Positions 1-11,816 of a stretch of DNA of 60,565 nt are shown here, piece by piece. The stretch's first letter is position 1; every line of letters starts with the position of its first letter. The DNA is from Actinomycetes bacterium (GTDB lineage Bacteria; Actinomycetota; Actinomycetes; Propionibacteriales; Propionibacteriaceae). The stretch spans positions 1-60,565 of the forward strand of contig JAJZQV010000005.1 of assembly GCA_021803025.1 (NCBI GenBank), given 5' to 3'. A program made the translations under genes and the position numbers. The notes under the pieces were generated by a model, which made no database searches, had not been told where the DNA came from, and worked only from the letters and a program-made list of their open reading frames with translations.

Positions 1-1205
1 TGGATCCGCATGACGAGCGCGTTCCGGCCCAGGTCGAGCGTGTCGGTCGCGGTGAACGGCAGGTGGGGCGCCTTCCGGAAGCCCAGGGCGATCTCGGTGA
101 CCCGCCGGGGGAGCCGCTTGCCGGTGCGCAGGTAGAACGGCACCCCGGCCCAGCGGCGACTGTCGATGTCCAGGCGGAGCGCCGCGAACGTCTCGGTCGT
201 CGAGGTGGCCTTGAAGCCCTCCTCCTCGACGTAGCCGACGACGTGCCGCCCGCCGGTCCATCCGGCCGCGTACCGGCCGCGCGCCGCGTGCAGGTCCGGC
301 CTCTTGGGCGTCAGCACGGCCGACAGGACCTTCTGCTTCTCACGACGGAGGTTCGTCGCGTCGAACGAGATGGGCTCGTCCATCGCGGTGAGGGCCAGCA
401 GCTGGAGAAGGTGGTTCTGGATCACGTCCCGCGCGGCGCCGATGCCGTCGTAGTAGCTGGCACGGCCGCCGACGCCGATGTCCTCGGCCATCGTGATCTG
501 CACGTGGTCGACGTAGTGGTTGTTCCACACCGGCTCGAACATCTCGTTCGCGAACCGCAGTGCCAGCAGGTTCTGGACCGTCTCCTTGCCGAGGTAGTGG
601 TCGATCCGGAAGACCGACTTCGACGGGAACGCGGTCGACAGCACCTGGTTCAGGTCCTTCGCGCTCTCGAGGTCGTGCCCGAAGGGCTTCTCGATGACGA
701 CGCGACGCCAGCCACCGCGGTCCGTGGCGGAGAGCCCCGAACGGTTGAGGTTGCGGATCACGGTCTCGAAGAGTCCCGGTGGGATCGACAGGTAGAACGC
801 GTGGTTGCCGTTCGTCCCGCGCAGCTGGTCCAGCTCCTCGATCGTGGCGGCGAGCTCCGCGTACGACGACTCCTCGTCCAGGTTCCCCTGGACGAACCGG
901 ATGCCCTCGCTGAGCTGGCGCCAGACCTCCTCCCGGAACGGCGTCCGGGCGTGCTCACGCACCGCCTCGTGCACACGGGACGCGAAGTCCTCGTCGGCCC
1001 ACTCGCGTCGGGCGAAGCCGACCAGCCCGAAGCCGGGGGGGAGAAGACCGCGGTTCGCCAGGTCGTACACGGCCGGCATGAGCTTCTTGCGGGCGAGGTC
1101 ACCGGTGACACCGAACATCACCAGCACGCAGGGGCCTGCGATCCGGGGGAGCCGACGGTCCGCTGGATCTCGCAGCGGATTGCCGCTGAACCTCTCGTCT
1201 ACCAC
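1..1205 (-). CDS. zwf: Glucose-6-phosphate dehydrogenase, 3'-truncated by the window edge
   Basis: The enzyme oxidises glucose 6-phosphate to 6-phosphogluconolactone with NAD(P)+ in the oxidative pentose phosphate pathway. About 401 residues are visible. The N-terminal Rossmann segment reads VMFGVTGDLARKKLMPA, and the substrate and active-site segment RIDHYLGKE follows in the middle; both are family hallmarks. The GTG start at 1205 follows a GAGGAG ribosome site about 10 bases upstream and gives the usual short N-terminus ending in NPLRDP. The C-terminal fifth lies outside the window. ctaB lies 114 bp upstream on the same strand, with no transketolase or transaldolase gene between them, which differs from the common actinobacterial order. 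Confidence 0.95.
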   Translation of the reverse strand, partial: MVDERFSGNPLRDPADRRLPRIAGPCVLVMFGVTGDLARKKLMPAVYDLANRGLLPPGFGLVGFARREWADEDFASRVHEAVREHARTPFREEVWRQLSEGIRFVQGNLDEESSYAELAATIEELDQLRGTNGNHAFYLSIPPGLFETVIRNLNRSGLSATDRGGWRRVVIEKPFGHDLESAKDLNQVLSTAFPSKSVFRIDHYLGKETVQNLLALRFANEMFEPVWNNHYVDHVQITMAEDIGVGGRASYYDGIGAARDVIQNHLLQLLALTAMDEPISFDATNLRREKQKVLSAVLTPKRPDLHAARGRYAAGWTGGRHVVGYVEEEGFKATSTTETFAALRLDIDSRRWAGVPFYLRTGKRLPRRVTEIALGFRKAPHLPFTATDTLDLGRNALVMRI

Positions 1206-1319
1206 CGTCGTCTTCTCCTCGTGGTTGCCAGGCTACCTATCGGACCGATGCCGACTAGGACGAACGGCTTACCGGGAAAGCCTATTCCTCACCGTGGACC
1301 CCGCATGCCACACCGATTC

Positions 1320-2264
1320 TCAACGTCTCAGCAGCCACGGGTCCAGCGCCGCGGCCGCGAACACCAGGGCGAGGTACGTGTTGGACCAGTGGAACAGCCT
1401 CATCGGCTGGGCGCTCGTGTCGTCGGCACCCGCGTTCGCCCGTCGGAGAAGCATCACAGCCTCGACCATGAGCCACGCGCCGCAGGCACCTGCGACGACC
1501 GGGTACAGCCACCCCGTACGGGCGACGGGCCAGAGCGCGAGGCTGGTGACCACGGTGAGCACCGAGTAGAGCAGGATCCTCCGCGCCACCGCCGGGCGGC
1601 TGGCGACGACGGGCAGCATGGGCACTCCGCCGGCCTCGTAGTCCTGCCGGTACCGCCAGGCGAGCGCCCACGTGTGGGGCGGGGTCCAGAAGAAGACGAC
1701 GAGGAACAGGATGACCGGCGGCCACGCGACACCACCCGTGACCGCGGTCCACCCGATGAGCGGGGGGAAGCATCCTGCGATCCCGCCCCAGATGATGTTC
1801 TGCGAGGTCGAGCGCTTGAGCCAGATGGTGTAGACGAACACGTACAGCGCGTTGGCGAGCAGCGCGAGCCAGGCCGACAGCCAGTTCACCGCGAAGCCGA
1901 GGACCAGCACGGAGGCGACACCCAGCACCGTCCCGTACGCCGCGGCAGCCTGTCGGCTCACCCGGTGCCGGGGCAGCGCGCGGGTCCGAGTCCGGCGCAT
2001 GAGCTCGTCGATGTCGGCGTCGATGACGTTGTTGTACGTGTTGGCACTGCCCGCCGCGAGGTAGCCGCCGGCCATCGTCGCCAGCATGAGCCGCCAGGAC
2101 GGGACGCCGTGGGCGGCGAGGAACATCGCCGGGAGCGTCGTGACGAGCAGGAGCTCGACGATGCGCGGCTTGGTGAGACCCACGTACGCGGCGACGACAT
2201 CACGCGTCGTCACCGCGGGCCCTATCGCCTGCGGCACGGTCGCGGTTCCCGCGGGTGGGGTCAC
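1320..2264 (-). CDS. ctaB: Protoheme IX farnesyltransferase (heme O synthase)
   Basis: This integral membrane prenyltransferase attaches a farnesyl group to heme b to make heme O, the precursor of heme A for aa3-type cytochrome oxidase. The 314-residue protein shows both UbiA-family Asp-rich motifs: NVIDADIDELM near residue 79 and YRQDYEAGGVPML in the second half. The signature LTKPRIVELLLVT lies near the N-terminus, and hydrophobic segments run throughout. Length is normal. It lies 42 bp downstream of ctaA on the same strand, so the two heme A genes probably share a transcript. Confidence 0.96.
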   Translation of the reverse strand: MTPPAGTATVPQAIGPAVTTRDVVAAYVGLTKPRIVELLLVTTLPAMFLAAHGVPSWRLMLATMAGGYLAAGSANTYNNVIDADIDELMRRTRTRALPRHRVSRQAAAAYGTVLGVASVLVLGFAVNWLSAWLALLANALYVFVYTIWLKRSTSQNIIWGGIAGCFPPLIGWTAVTGGVAWPPVILFLVVFFWTPPHTWALAWRYRQDYEAGGVPMLPVVASRPAVARRILLYSVLTVVTSLALWPVARTGWLYPVVAGACGAWLMVEAVMLLRRANAGADDTSAQPMRLFHWSNTYLALVFAAAALDPWLLRR

Positions 2265-2306
2265 TGAGCGCTCCCTTGGCGTGTCGGCGGGTGGGCGTCG
2301 AGCACT

Positions 2307-3230
2307 CTAGCCCGCGTTGGCTGGCGAGGCCACCTCGCGCAGCCGCCACAGGACGTGGACGGTGACCCCGGTGAGGACGGCGAGACCGGCCATGTGGAGC
2401 GCCACGCCGAGGACAGGAAGCCCGGTGAAGTACTGGACGTAGCCGATGACGCCCTGGAGCAGCTGCACGGCGAGCAGGGTGGCGACCAGCCGCGACGTCG
2501 TGAGGGCGAGCAGGACGATCGTGAGGCCGACGAGAGCCCACACCGACGTGGCGTGTACATGGGCGGCGAGCTCGGGGTCGATGCCGTTGCGCTGGACCGC
2601 CCCGTCTCCGGCGTGCGGACCCGCGCCCGTCACGACGGTGCCGAGCAGGATGACGAGTCCCGTCACCGCGACGATCGCCAGGGTGAGCCGACGGACCAGC
2701 CGGGAGACCAGGAGTGCCCGTGTGTCGTACGCGCGGTGGACCATGACCACGCAGAGGCCGATGATCGCGACGGACAGCACCATGTGGAGCGCCACGACCC
2801 ACGGGTTCAGCTGGGTGAGCACCGTGATGCCGCCGATGACGCCCTGCAGAGGAATGCCGAGGGCGACGACGACGGCGAGAGTCCGGATCGGGCGCATCGG
2901 CGCCCCGGCAGCGGTCGCCTTCACGCGGAAGGCCGTGACGACGGTGCCGAGGGCCAGGGCGACGAGCACGAACGTGAGCATGCGGTTGCCGAACTCGATG
3001 ACGCCGTGGACGCCGAGCTCGGGCTGCGGTACGTAGTCCGTTCCGCTGCACTGCGGCCAGGTGGGGCAGCCGAGCCCGGAGCTCGTGAGCCTCACGACCG
3101 CACCGGTCACGACAAGGAGCATGTTCACCGCGAGTGAGGCGATGGCCCAGGCGCGCAGCGCGGGCACCGTGCCGACCAGCCGTCCGGCGAGGGGAGTGGG
3201 GGCCGGCGTGGTCGTCGTCGCGGTCGTCAC
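2307..3230 (-). CDS. ctaA: Heme A synthase, COX15/CtaA family
   Basis: Heme A synthase oxidises the C8 methyl of heme O to a formyl group. The 307-residue protein has about eight hydrophobic segments. It shows paired heme-ligand histidines (GVHGVIEFGNR, ALHMVLS, HVHATSV, ALHMAG) and the extracytoplasmic cysteine pair in LGCPTWPQC that is typical of the bacterial family. A longer reading frame extends upstream, but the GTG at 3230 (VTTATTTTPAP) is preferred because the homologous region begins just after it. The gene lies between the transpeptidase and ctaB on the same strand. With ctaB and the SURF1 gene near 21 kb it indicates an aerobic aa3 oxidase. Confidence 0.95.
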   Translation of the reverse strand: MTTATTTTPAPTPLAGRLVGTVPALRAWAIASLAVNMLLVVTGAVVRLTSSGLGCPTWPQCSGTDYVPQPELGVHGVIEFGNRMLTFVLVALALGTVVTAFRVKATAAGAPMRPIRTLAVVVALGIPLQGVIGGITVLTQLNPWVVALHMVLSVAIIGLCVVMVHRAYDTRALLVSRLVRRLTLAIVAVTGLVILLGTVVTGAGPHAGDGAVQRNGIDPELAAHVHATSVWALVGLTIVLLALTTSRLVATLLAVQLLQGVIGYVQYFTGLPVLGVALHMAGLAVLTGVTVHVLWRLREVASPANAG

Positions 3231-3273
3231 GTCGACGAGTCTAGGGGCCGAGGGCGGTCGCACCGGTACGTCG

Positions 3274-4497
3274 TCAGAGCGCTGAGTCCTTGCGGAACTC
3301 GTCGTACGAGACGTTCCAGTCGGTCCAGCCGTTGCCCTTCTCGAGCGTGCGCGACGTGCCCGTGACGTTGATGAGGTCGCCGACGTTGCAGTTCGCGAAC
3401 AGCCAGGCACCGTTCGCCGTGCTCATGCCGATGCAGCCGTGGCTGACGTTGGCCACGCCCTGGCTGGCCACCGACCACGGCGCCGCGTGGACGAACTCGC
3501 CCGAGTCGGTCTCCCGCATGGCGTACTGGACGTTGGACAGGTTGTAGTAGTCAGGGCTGCTCTTGTCGATCCCGACGGTCTCGGAGTTCATCTGCAGCGA
3601 GGCGAACTTCTCCTTGAGCACCTTCTTGCCGCTCCGCGTGAGGAAGCCGGGCTTGCCGCCCGTGATCGGGATCCTCTTCGCCACGACGCCGTCGATGACG
3701 ACGGTCATCGTGTGGGCGGCCACGTCCGCGTTGAGGATGACCGAGCGTGCGATGGTCATCGTCCCCTTCACGGACTTCTGGCCGTACGTGCCCTTGCCCG
3801 CGGGGATGGAGTTGATGTCGACGTTGATCGTGACCTGGGTGCCCGGCTTCCAGAGCTCCTTGGGGCGCCAGTGGGCCTCCGTGCTCGACTGCCACCCCCA
3901 CGAACCCTCCTGCGGCGGGTTCGACGTGACGGTCATGTGCTTCTGGAACGCCGCCCGGTCCGTCACCGGGACGTCGAACTTCACGATCACCGGCATGGCG
4001 ACACCGACGGTCCCGCCCGAGATGATCATGGGGAAGATCTGCTGCTTCAGCGAGAGGTTCTCCGTGGAGAACCTGGTCGTCGTCGTGGAGTCGACCCCGG
4101 CGAGGTTGTGACCGGTGACGACCACCTGGTACGACGTGCCGGGCTCCAGGAGGCTGCCCGCGGTCCACGTGAGGTTGTCCGGGGACATCGTCCCCTGAAC
4201 CGTCTTCCGCCCGGACTTGGGGTCGGTGTAGGCCATGGCGACGTCGGTGATGGAGCCCTTCTCTGCCGTGACGGTGAGAAGGGTGTCGACCGGGACCGTC
4301 GCCCCGTCCGCGACGCTGGTGGAGAACCTGACGGCGTCAACGACGGCCTGGGTCGGTGAGGCGGACGCGGACGGTCCCGCGGCATTGGCAGGGGGCACGG
4401 AGGTCGACGCCCCCGGCGCCTTGATGGCGCATCCCGCAAGAGCGAGGGCCGACCCGACGCCGGCGAGGCCGACGACCGTACGACGTGAGACTGGCAT
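3274..4497 (-). CDS. L,D-transpeptidase lipoprotein with Ig-like domains and YkuD domain
   Basis: The product probably forms 3-3 cross-links in peptidoglycan outside the membrane. The N-terminus has a twin-arginine-like start, a hydrophobic stretch and the lipobox LAGC (residues 20-23), so it is a likely lipoprotein. A Ser/Pro/Ala-rich linker follows, then Ig-like regions as in mycobacterial Ldt enzymes. The C-terminal YkuD domain carries the catalytic motif SHGCIG with the cysteine near residue 355. The ATG at 4497 has a purine-rich site about 8 bases upstream. It is encoded 43 bp upstream of ctaA on the same strand, with no obvious functional link. Confidence 0.93.
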   Translation of the reverse strand: MPVSRRTVVGLAGVGSALALAGCAIKAPGASTSVPPANAAGPSASASPTQAVVDAVRFSTSVADGATVPVDTLLTVTAEKGSITDVAMAYTDPKSGRKTVQGTMSPDNLTWTAGSLLEPGTSYQVVVTGHNLAGVDSTTTTRFSTENLSLKQQIFPMIISGGTVGVAMPVIVKFDVPVTDRAAFQKHMTVTSNPPQEGSWGWQSSTEAHWRPKELWKPGTQVTINVDINSIPAGKGTYGQKSVKGTMTIARSVILNADVAAHTMTVVIDGVVAKRIPITGGKPGFLTRSGKKVLKEKFASLQMNSETVGIDKSSPDYYNLSNVQYAMRETDSGEFVHAAPWSVASQGVANVSHGCIGMSTANGAWLFANCNVGDLINVTGTSRTLEKGNGWTDWNVSYDEFRKDSAL

Positions 4498-4582
4498 ACG
4501 AGCTCCCGAGGGCAGAAAGACTTCTGGCTACCAGGGTAAGGCAGGACCCCGCAGAATCCTGATGGCACGCGAGGGCGCGGAA

Positions 4583-4608
4583 CGGGCCGGCCCCGAAGGA
4601 CCGGCCCG
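4583..4608 (-). terminator. GC-rich stem-loop downstream of hppA
   Basis: An 8-bp perfect stem (CGGGCCGG at 4583-4590 with CCGGCCCG at 4601-4608) encloses a 10-base loop, 25 bases past the hppA stop. No U-tract follows, which is common for actinobacterial hairpins, so termination is inferred from position and structure. Confidence 0.5.
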
Positions 4609-4632
4609 CATCACTCATGGTGTCGAGACGAC

Positions 4633-7179
<2,547 letters not shown>

Positions 7180-7356
7180 GACCTCTCCTCTTCGTAAGGG
7201 CGGAGAACGACCTCCACCCGGACGTGGTCAGGCTACGACTTCCTTTGACCGTACAAACCGGGGGGGTACCCGTTCGGCCTTCAACCACGGTGTGATAGTG
7301 GAGTGGACTGGCGGAGATTCGGTCGTGCCCGGGCCGCGAGGCCCCGGAGGATGCCT

Positions 7357-7374
7357 ACTAAGGGTAGCCTTAGT
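7357..7374 (+). promoter_or_regulatory. Palindromic operator candidate overlapping the suf promoter
   Basis: ACTAAGG-GTAG-CCTTAGT is a perfect 7-bp inverted repeat with a 4-base spacer, ending 33 bases before the sufR GTG. A TANNNT-type -10 element (TAGCCT, 7365-7370) lies inside it, so a bound repressor would block the promoter. SufR autoregulation is the obvious candidate. The sequence also partly resembles the DtxR/IdeR iron box, so iron control is a second option. The rest of the 228-bp gap between hppA and sufR shows no other clear element. Confidence 0.6.
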
Positions 7375-7407
7375 TGATCTCTGGCCGGATTACGCAAGAA
7401 TGGTGTT

Positions 7408-8088
7408 GTGAAAACCGAGCCGTCCCGTGACGTCGTCGCGGCCGAGACCGAGGCGGGCACGCGTGGGCGGGTGCTGGGCGTCATCATGGCGCGCGGTGCG
7501 GCCACCGCGTCGGAGATCGCCGACGAGCTGACCCTCACCCAGGCTGCCGTCCGCCGGCACCTGACCGGCCTCGCCGAGTCGGGCCTCATCACCACGCGGG
7601 AGCGTCGTACGTACGGCAGCCGCGGCCGCGGCAGGCCCGCGAAGGTGTTCGTCCCGACCGACCGCGGCCGGAACGCGTTCGAGCACACCTACGACAAGCT
7701 GGCGATCGACGTGCTGGGCTACCTGGCCGAGCTCGAAGGCCCGGAGGCGGTCGACAGGTACGCCCGTCATCGGTTCGCACAGTTCGCGTCGAAGCACGCC
7801 GTGGAGATCTCCTCGGCGGCCTCCCCGGTGGATGCGCTCGCTCATGCGCTCACCGACGAGGGTTTCATGGCGACGGTCCAGCCGGTGTCCAGCGGCCTGC
7901 AGCTGTGCCAGCACCACTGCCCTGTGGCGGCCGTCGCGTCCACGTACCCCGTGATGTGTGTCGCGGAGACGGAAGTTTTCTCGAACCTCCTCGGTTCGCA
8001 CATACAGAGGCTCGCCACCATCGCACACGGCGACGGTGTCTGCACGACTCACATCCCCCGACCGGTGACCAAGGAGGTCTCACGATGA
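7408..8088 (+). CDS. sufR: Fe-S-sensing transcriptional repressor SufR
   Basis: SufR-type regulators bind an Fe-S cluster and repress the suf operon when clusters are sufficient. The 226-residue protein has an N-terminal winged helix-turn-helix (about residues 20-85, [19 protein letters not shown]). A C-terminal ligand region contains CQHHCP, the spaced Cys of PVMCVAETE, and the closing [13 protein letters not shown], as in Mycobacterium SufR. The GTG start at 7408 is the only good start downstream of the palindrome. The stop overlaps the sufB ATG by four bases (ATGA), so it is the first gene of the operon. Confidence 0.96.
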   Translation: MKTEPSRDVVAAETEAGTRGRVLGVIMARGAATASEIADELTLTQAAVRRHLTGLAESGLITTRERRTYGSRGRGRPAKVFVPTDRGRNAFEHTYDKLAIDVLGYLAELEGPEAVDRYARHRFAQFASKHAVEISSAASPVDALAHALTDEGFMATVQPVSSGLQLCQHHCPVAAVASTYPVMCVAETEVFSNLLGSHIQRLATIAHGDGVCTTHIPRPVTKEVSR

Positions 8089-9536
8089 CCCAGACCCAGG
8101 ACCCGCCCCAGCTGGCGCCCGGACTCGGCAGCACGCAGGACGAACACCTGGCGGCCCTCGGTCAGTACCGCTTCGGCTGGCACGACTCCGACACCGCCGG
8201 AGCGTCCGCCCAGCGCGGCCTGAACGCCGACGTCGTCCGCGACATCTCCGGCAAGAAGAACGAGCCGAGCTGGATGCTCGACCTGCGGCTCAAGGGGCTC
8301 AAGCTCTTCGAGCGCAAGCCGATGCCCGTCTGGGGCGCCGACCTGTCGGGCATCGACTTCGACAACATCAAGTACTTCGTGCGCTCCACGGAGCGTCAGG
8401 CGCAGTCGTGGGAGGACCTCCCCGAGGACATCAAGACCACGTACGACCGGCTCGGCATCCCGGCCGCGGAGCGCAACCGCCTCGTCGCCGGTGTCGCCGC
8501 GCAGTACGAGTCCGAGGTGGTCTACCACAAGATCAACGAGGAGCTCGAGCGGCAGGGCGTCATCTTCCTCGACACCGACACCGGTCTCAAGGAGCACCCG
8601 GAGATCTTCAAGGAGTACTTCGGCTCCGTGATCCCGGTGGGCGACAACAAGTTCGCCTCGCTCAACACCTCGGTGTGGTCCGGCGGCTCGTTCATCTACG
8701 TCCCGAAGGGCGTCCACGTCTCCATCCCGCTCCAGGCCTACTTCCGCATCAACACGGAGAACATGGGCCAGTTCGAGCGGACGCTGATCATCGTCGACGA
8801 GGGCGCGTACGTGCACTACGTCGAGGGCTGCACCGCGCCGATCTACAAGTCGGACTCGCTGCACTCCGCGGTCGTCGAGATCATCGTCAAGAAGAACGCC
8901 CGGTGCCGCTACACGACCATCCAGAACTGGTCGAACAACGTCTACAACCTCGTCACGAAGCGCGCCACCTGCGAAGAGGGCGCCACGATGGAGTGGGTCG
9001 ACGGCAACATCGGCTCGAAGGTGACGATGAAGTACCCGGCCGTCTGGCTGCTCGGCGAGCACGCCCGCGGCGAGACGCTGTCGATCGCGTTCGCCGGCGA
9101 GGGCCAGCACCAGGACACGGGCTCGAAGATGGTCCACGCCGCACCGTTCACGTCGAGCTCGATCATCTCGAAGTCGGTCTCCCGCGGCGGCGGCCGTACC
9201 TCGTACCGCGGCCTGATCCAGGTCGACCCCAACGCGCACCACTCCGCCTGCACGGTGAAGTGCGACGCGCTGCTGGTCGACACGATCAGCCGGTCGGACA
9301 CGTACCCCTACGTCGACGTCCGCACCGACGACGTCTCCATGGCCCACGAGGCCACCGTCTCCAAGGTCTCGGACGACCAGCTCTTCTACCTCATGAGCAG
9401 GGGGATGGGCGAGGACGAGGCGATGGCGATGATCGTGCGGGGCTTCGTCGAGCCCATCGCGCGAGAGCTGCCGATGGAGTACGCCCTCGAGCTGAACCGG
9501 CTCATCGAGCTGCAGATGGAAGGAGCGGTCGGCTGA
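8085..9536 (+). CDS. sufB: Fe-S cluster scaffold subunit SufB
   Basis: SufB is the scaffold subunit of the SufBCD complex on which Fe-S clusters are assembled. The 483-residue product has the family regions [15 protein letters not shown], the cysteine segment [10 protein letters not shown], and the C-terminal [20 protein letters not shown]. The ATG at 8085 lies 8 bases after AAGGAGG and overlaps the sufR stop. The upstream open frame is not part of the gene. Length and motif order are normal. Confidence 0.98.
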   Translation: MTQTQDPPQLAPGLGSTQDEHLAALGQYRFGWHDSDTAGASAQRGLNADVVRDISGKKNEPSWMLDLRLKGLKLFERKPMPVWGADLSGIDFDNIKYFVRSTERQAQSWEDLPEDIKTTYDRLGIPAAERNRLVAGVAAQYESEVVYHKINEELERQGVIFLDTDTGLKEHPEIFKEYFGSVIPVGDNKFASLNTSVWSGGSFIYVPKGVHVSIPLQAYFRINTENMGQFERTLIIVDEGAYVHYVEGCTAPIYKSDSLHSAVVEIIVKKNARCRYTTIQNWSNNVYNLVTKRATCEEGATMEWVDGNIGSKVTMKYPAVWLLGEHARGETLSIAFAGEGQHQDTGSKMVHAAPFTSSSIISKSVSRGGGRTSYRGLIQVDPNAHHSACTVKCDALLVDTISRSDTYPYVDVRTDDVSMAHEATVSKVSDDQLFYLMSRGMGEDEAMAMIVRGFVEPIARELPMEYALELNRLIELQMEGAVG

Positions 9537-10708
9537 TGACGGCCATCATCGAGAAGGCGGACGGCGCAGCCGGGAGACTCTCGGAGGCCGTCGAGGCCGT
9601 CGAGTCGCACCTGCATCCCAAGCCGTCCTGGGACGTCGCGGACCACCCCATGCCGACCGGCCGGGAGGAGATCTGGCGGTTCACCCCGATCAGCCGGATC
9701 CGGCCGCTCCTGGAAGCCACCCCGAGCGACGCCCGGCTGGTGTGGGAGGAGACCCTCCCCGAGGGCGTGACCAGCCGGGCCGTGACCGAGCAGGAGGCTC
9801 GTACGATCTCCACCGAGGCGCCGGTCGACCGCGTGTCGTCGCTGGCGGCGTCCCTGTCCGGCGGAGCGCGGCTCGTCGACGTACCGGCCGAGGCCGAGCT
9901 CACGCAGCCCGTGAGCATCGTCCTGCGCGGCACGGGCGAGCTCGTCTGGGGACACACGGTCGTGAGGATCGGGCACCACGCACGAGCCACGGTGGTGCTG
10001 CGCCACGAGGGCAGTGCCAGGTACGGGACCAAGCTCGACGTCATCGTCGGCGAAGGGGCCCTCGTCAACTTCGTGACGCTCCAGGACTGGGCCGACGACA
10101 CGGTGCACGGCGGCCAGACCTCCGTGCTCGTGGGCCGCGACGCCCAGGTCCGTACCGTCACCGTGAGCCTCGGCGGGTCGCTCGTGCGGCTCACCGAGAC
10201 GGCGCGCTTCGCCGGCCCCGGCGGCTCGCTGGAGCAGTTCGGCCTCTACTTCGTGGACGCCGGGCAGCACATCGAGCACCGCCTCTTCGTCGACCACAAC
10301 GCGCCGCAGACCCACAGCCAGGTCGACTACCGCGGCGCGCTGCAGGGCAAGGGCGCGCACTCGGTGTGGGTCGGCGACGTCCTCATCCGCAAGGTCGCCG
10401 AGCAGATCAGCACGTACGAGGCGAACAAGAACCTCGTGCTCACCGACGGCTGCCGCGCCGACTCCGTACCGAACCTGGAGATCCAGACCGGCCAGATCGA
10501 GGGAGCGGGGCACTCGTCGACGACGGGCCGCTTCGACGACGAGCAGCTGTTCTACCTCCAGAGCCGCGGCATCGCCCCTGATGAGGCGCGCCGTCTCGTG
10601 GTCCGTGGGTTCTTCGCTGCGATCATCGCCAAGATCGGGGTCCCGGAGCTCGAGGAACATCTCATGACCGCGATCGAGGCGGAGCTCGCGAAGTCGGTGG
10701 CCGCATGA
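9536..10708 (+). CDS. sufD: Fe-S cluster assembly protein SufD
   Basis: SufD pairs with SufB and SufC in the scaffold ATPase complex and is linked to iron acquisition. The 390-residue protein shares the SufB-type beta-helix core, with the C-terminal hallmarks NLVLTDGCRADSVPNLEI and GRFDDEQLFYLQSRGI. The ATG overlaps the sufB stop by one base (TGATG), and its own stop overlaps the ferredoxin start by four bases, so translation of the three is probably coupled. Confidence 0.97.
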   Translation: MTAIIEKADGAAGRLSEAVEAVESHLHPKPSWDVADHPMPTGREEIWRFTPISRIRPLLEATPSDARLVWEETLPEGVTSRAVTEQEARTISTEAPVDRVSSLAASLSGGARLVDVPAEAELTQPVSIVLRGTGELVWGHTVVRIGHHARATVVLRHEGSARYGTKLDVIVGEGALVNFVTLQDWADDTVHGGQTSVLVGRDAQVRTVTVSLGGSLVRLTETARFAGPGGSLEQFGLYFVDAGQHIEHRLFVDHNAPQTHSQVDYRGALQGKGAHSVWVGDVLIRKVAEQISTYEANKNLVLTDGCRADSVPNLEIQTGQIEGAGHSSTTGRFDDEQLFYLQSRGIAPDEARRLVVRGFFAAIIAKIGVPELEEHLMTAIEAELAKSVAA

Positions 10709-11037
10709 GCTTCGCCCGTGCCTGCGGGACGGCCGAGGTGGCCCTCGGCGCCCCCCACGCCACCGTCGTGGACGGCGTCCCGGTGGCCGTCGTCCGCACC
10801 GAGGAGGGATGGTTCGCCATCCAGGACGAGTGCAGCCACGCGGCCGTGCCGCTCTCGGACGGAGACGTCGAGGACTGCCACATCGAGTGCTACATGCACG
10901 GCTCCCGCTTCGACCTGCGCACCGGTATCCCCGACCAGCTGCCGGCCACCGTGCCGGTCCCGGTCTACCCCATCAGCATCGATGGCGACGACGTGCTCGT
11001 CGACGTCGCGAACCCGCACCATCTCGAGGAGAACTGA
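10705..11037 (+). CDS. Rieske-type [2Fe-2S] ferredoxin of the suf operon
   Basis: This is a 110-residue single-domain Rieske protein. Ligand motifs are CSH (in DECSHAAVPL) and CYMH (in IECYMHGSRFD), giving two Cys and two His for the cluster. Such a ferredoxin sits between sufD and sufC in many actinobacteria and is annotated as a non-heme iron oxygenase ferredoxin subunit; its electron-transfer partner in assembly is not established. The start overlaps the sufD stop (ATGA), and sufC begins 5 bases after its stop. Confidence 0.93.
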   Translation: MSFARACGTAEVALGAPHATVVDGVPVAVVRTEEGWFAIQDECSHAAVPLSDGDVEDCHIECYMHGSRFDLRTGIPDQLPATVPVPVYPISIDGDDVLVDVANPHHLEEN

Positions 11038-11042
11038 ACACA

Positions 11043-11816
11043 ATGGCACTCACCCAGGGCCTGGTCATCACCGGCCTCCACGTCACCGTCGAGACCGAGG
11101 CGGGCACCAAGGAGATCCTCAAGGGCGTCGACCTCACGGTCCGTCCTGGTGAGATCCACGCGATCATGGGCCCGAACGGCTCGGGGAAGTCGACGCTCGC
11201 GTACTCGATCGCCGGCCACCCCAAGTACACGATCACCCAGGGCTCCGTGACGCTGGACGGCGTCGAGCTCACCCAGCTCAGCGTCGACGCGCGCGCTCGT
11301 GCGGGCATGTTCCTCGCCATGCAGTATCCGGTCGAGGTGCCGGGCGTGTCGGTCGCGAACTTCCTGCGGACCGCCAAGACCGCGATCAGCGGCGAGGCGC
11401 CCAAGGTCCGTACCTGGATCAAGGAGGTCAACGAGTCGCTCGGGCGCCTCGACCTCGACTCGGCGTTCAGCAGCCGCAGCGTCAACGAGGGCTTCTCCGG
11501 CGGCGAGAAGAAGCGCCACGAGATCGTCCAGCTCGAGCTTCTCAACCCGAAGTTCGCCGTGCTCGACGAGACCGACTCCGGCCTGGACATCGACGCGCTG
11601 CGCATCGTCAGCGATGGCGTGAACAGGTACGCGTCACAGGGCGATCGCGGCGTGCTCCTCATCACCCACTACACGCGGATCCTGCGCTACATCAACCCCG
11701 ACTTCGTCCACGTCTTCGTCGACGGCCACATCGTCGAGGAGGGCGGCCGCGAGCTGGCCGACGAGCTCGAGGCGAACGGCTACGAGAAGTACACGAAGGT
11801 GGCGGCGAGCTCGTGA
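11043..11816 (+). CDS. sufC: Fe-S assembly ATPase SufC
   Basis: SufC is the ABC-type ATPase that powers conformational change in SufBCD. The 257-residue protein has Walker A GPNGSGKST, the SufC-type signature GFSGGEKKR and Walker B FAVLDETDSGLD, where the family-typical Asp-Ser-Gly replaces the usual Pro. The ATG at 11043 follows the ferredoxin gene. The stop overlaps the sufS GTG by four bases. Confidence 0.98.
   Translation: MALTQGLVITGLHVTVETEAGTKEILKGVDLTVRPGEIHAIMGPNGSGKSTLAYSIAGHPKYTITQGSVTLDGVELTQLSVDARARAGMFLAMQYPVEVPGVSVANFLRTAKTAISGEAPKVRTWIKEVNESLGRLDLDSAFSSRSVNEGFSGGEKKRHEIVQLELLNPKFAVLDETDSGLDIDALRIVSDGVNRYASQGDRGVLLITHYTRILRYINPDFVHVFVDGHIVEEGGRELADELEANGYEKYTKVAASS

Noticed and set aside
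63-2267. 734-codon plus-strand frame across zwf and ctaB
   Set aside because: It spans two real genes and their gap in antisense, and the product is a low-complexity Arg/Pro/Val/Asp sequence. zwf and ctaB motifs on the minus strand are unambiguous.
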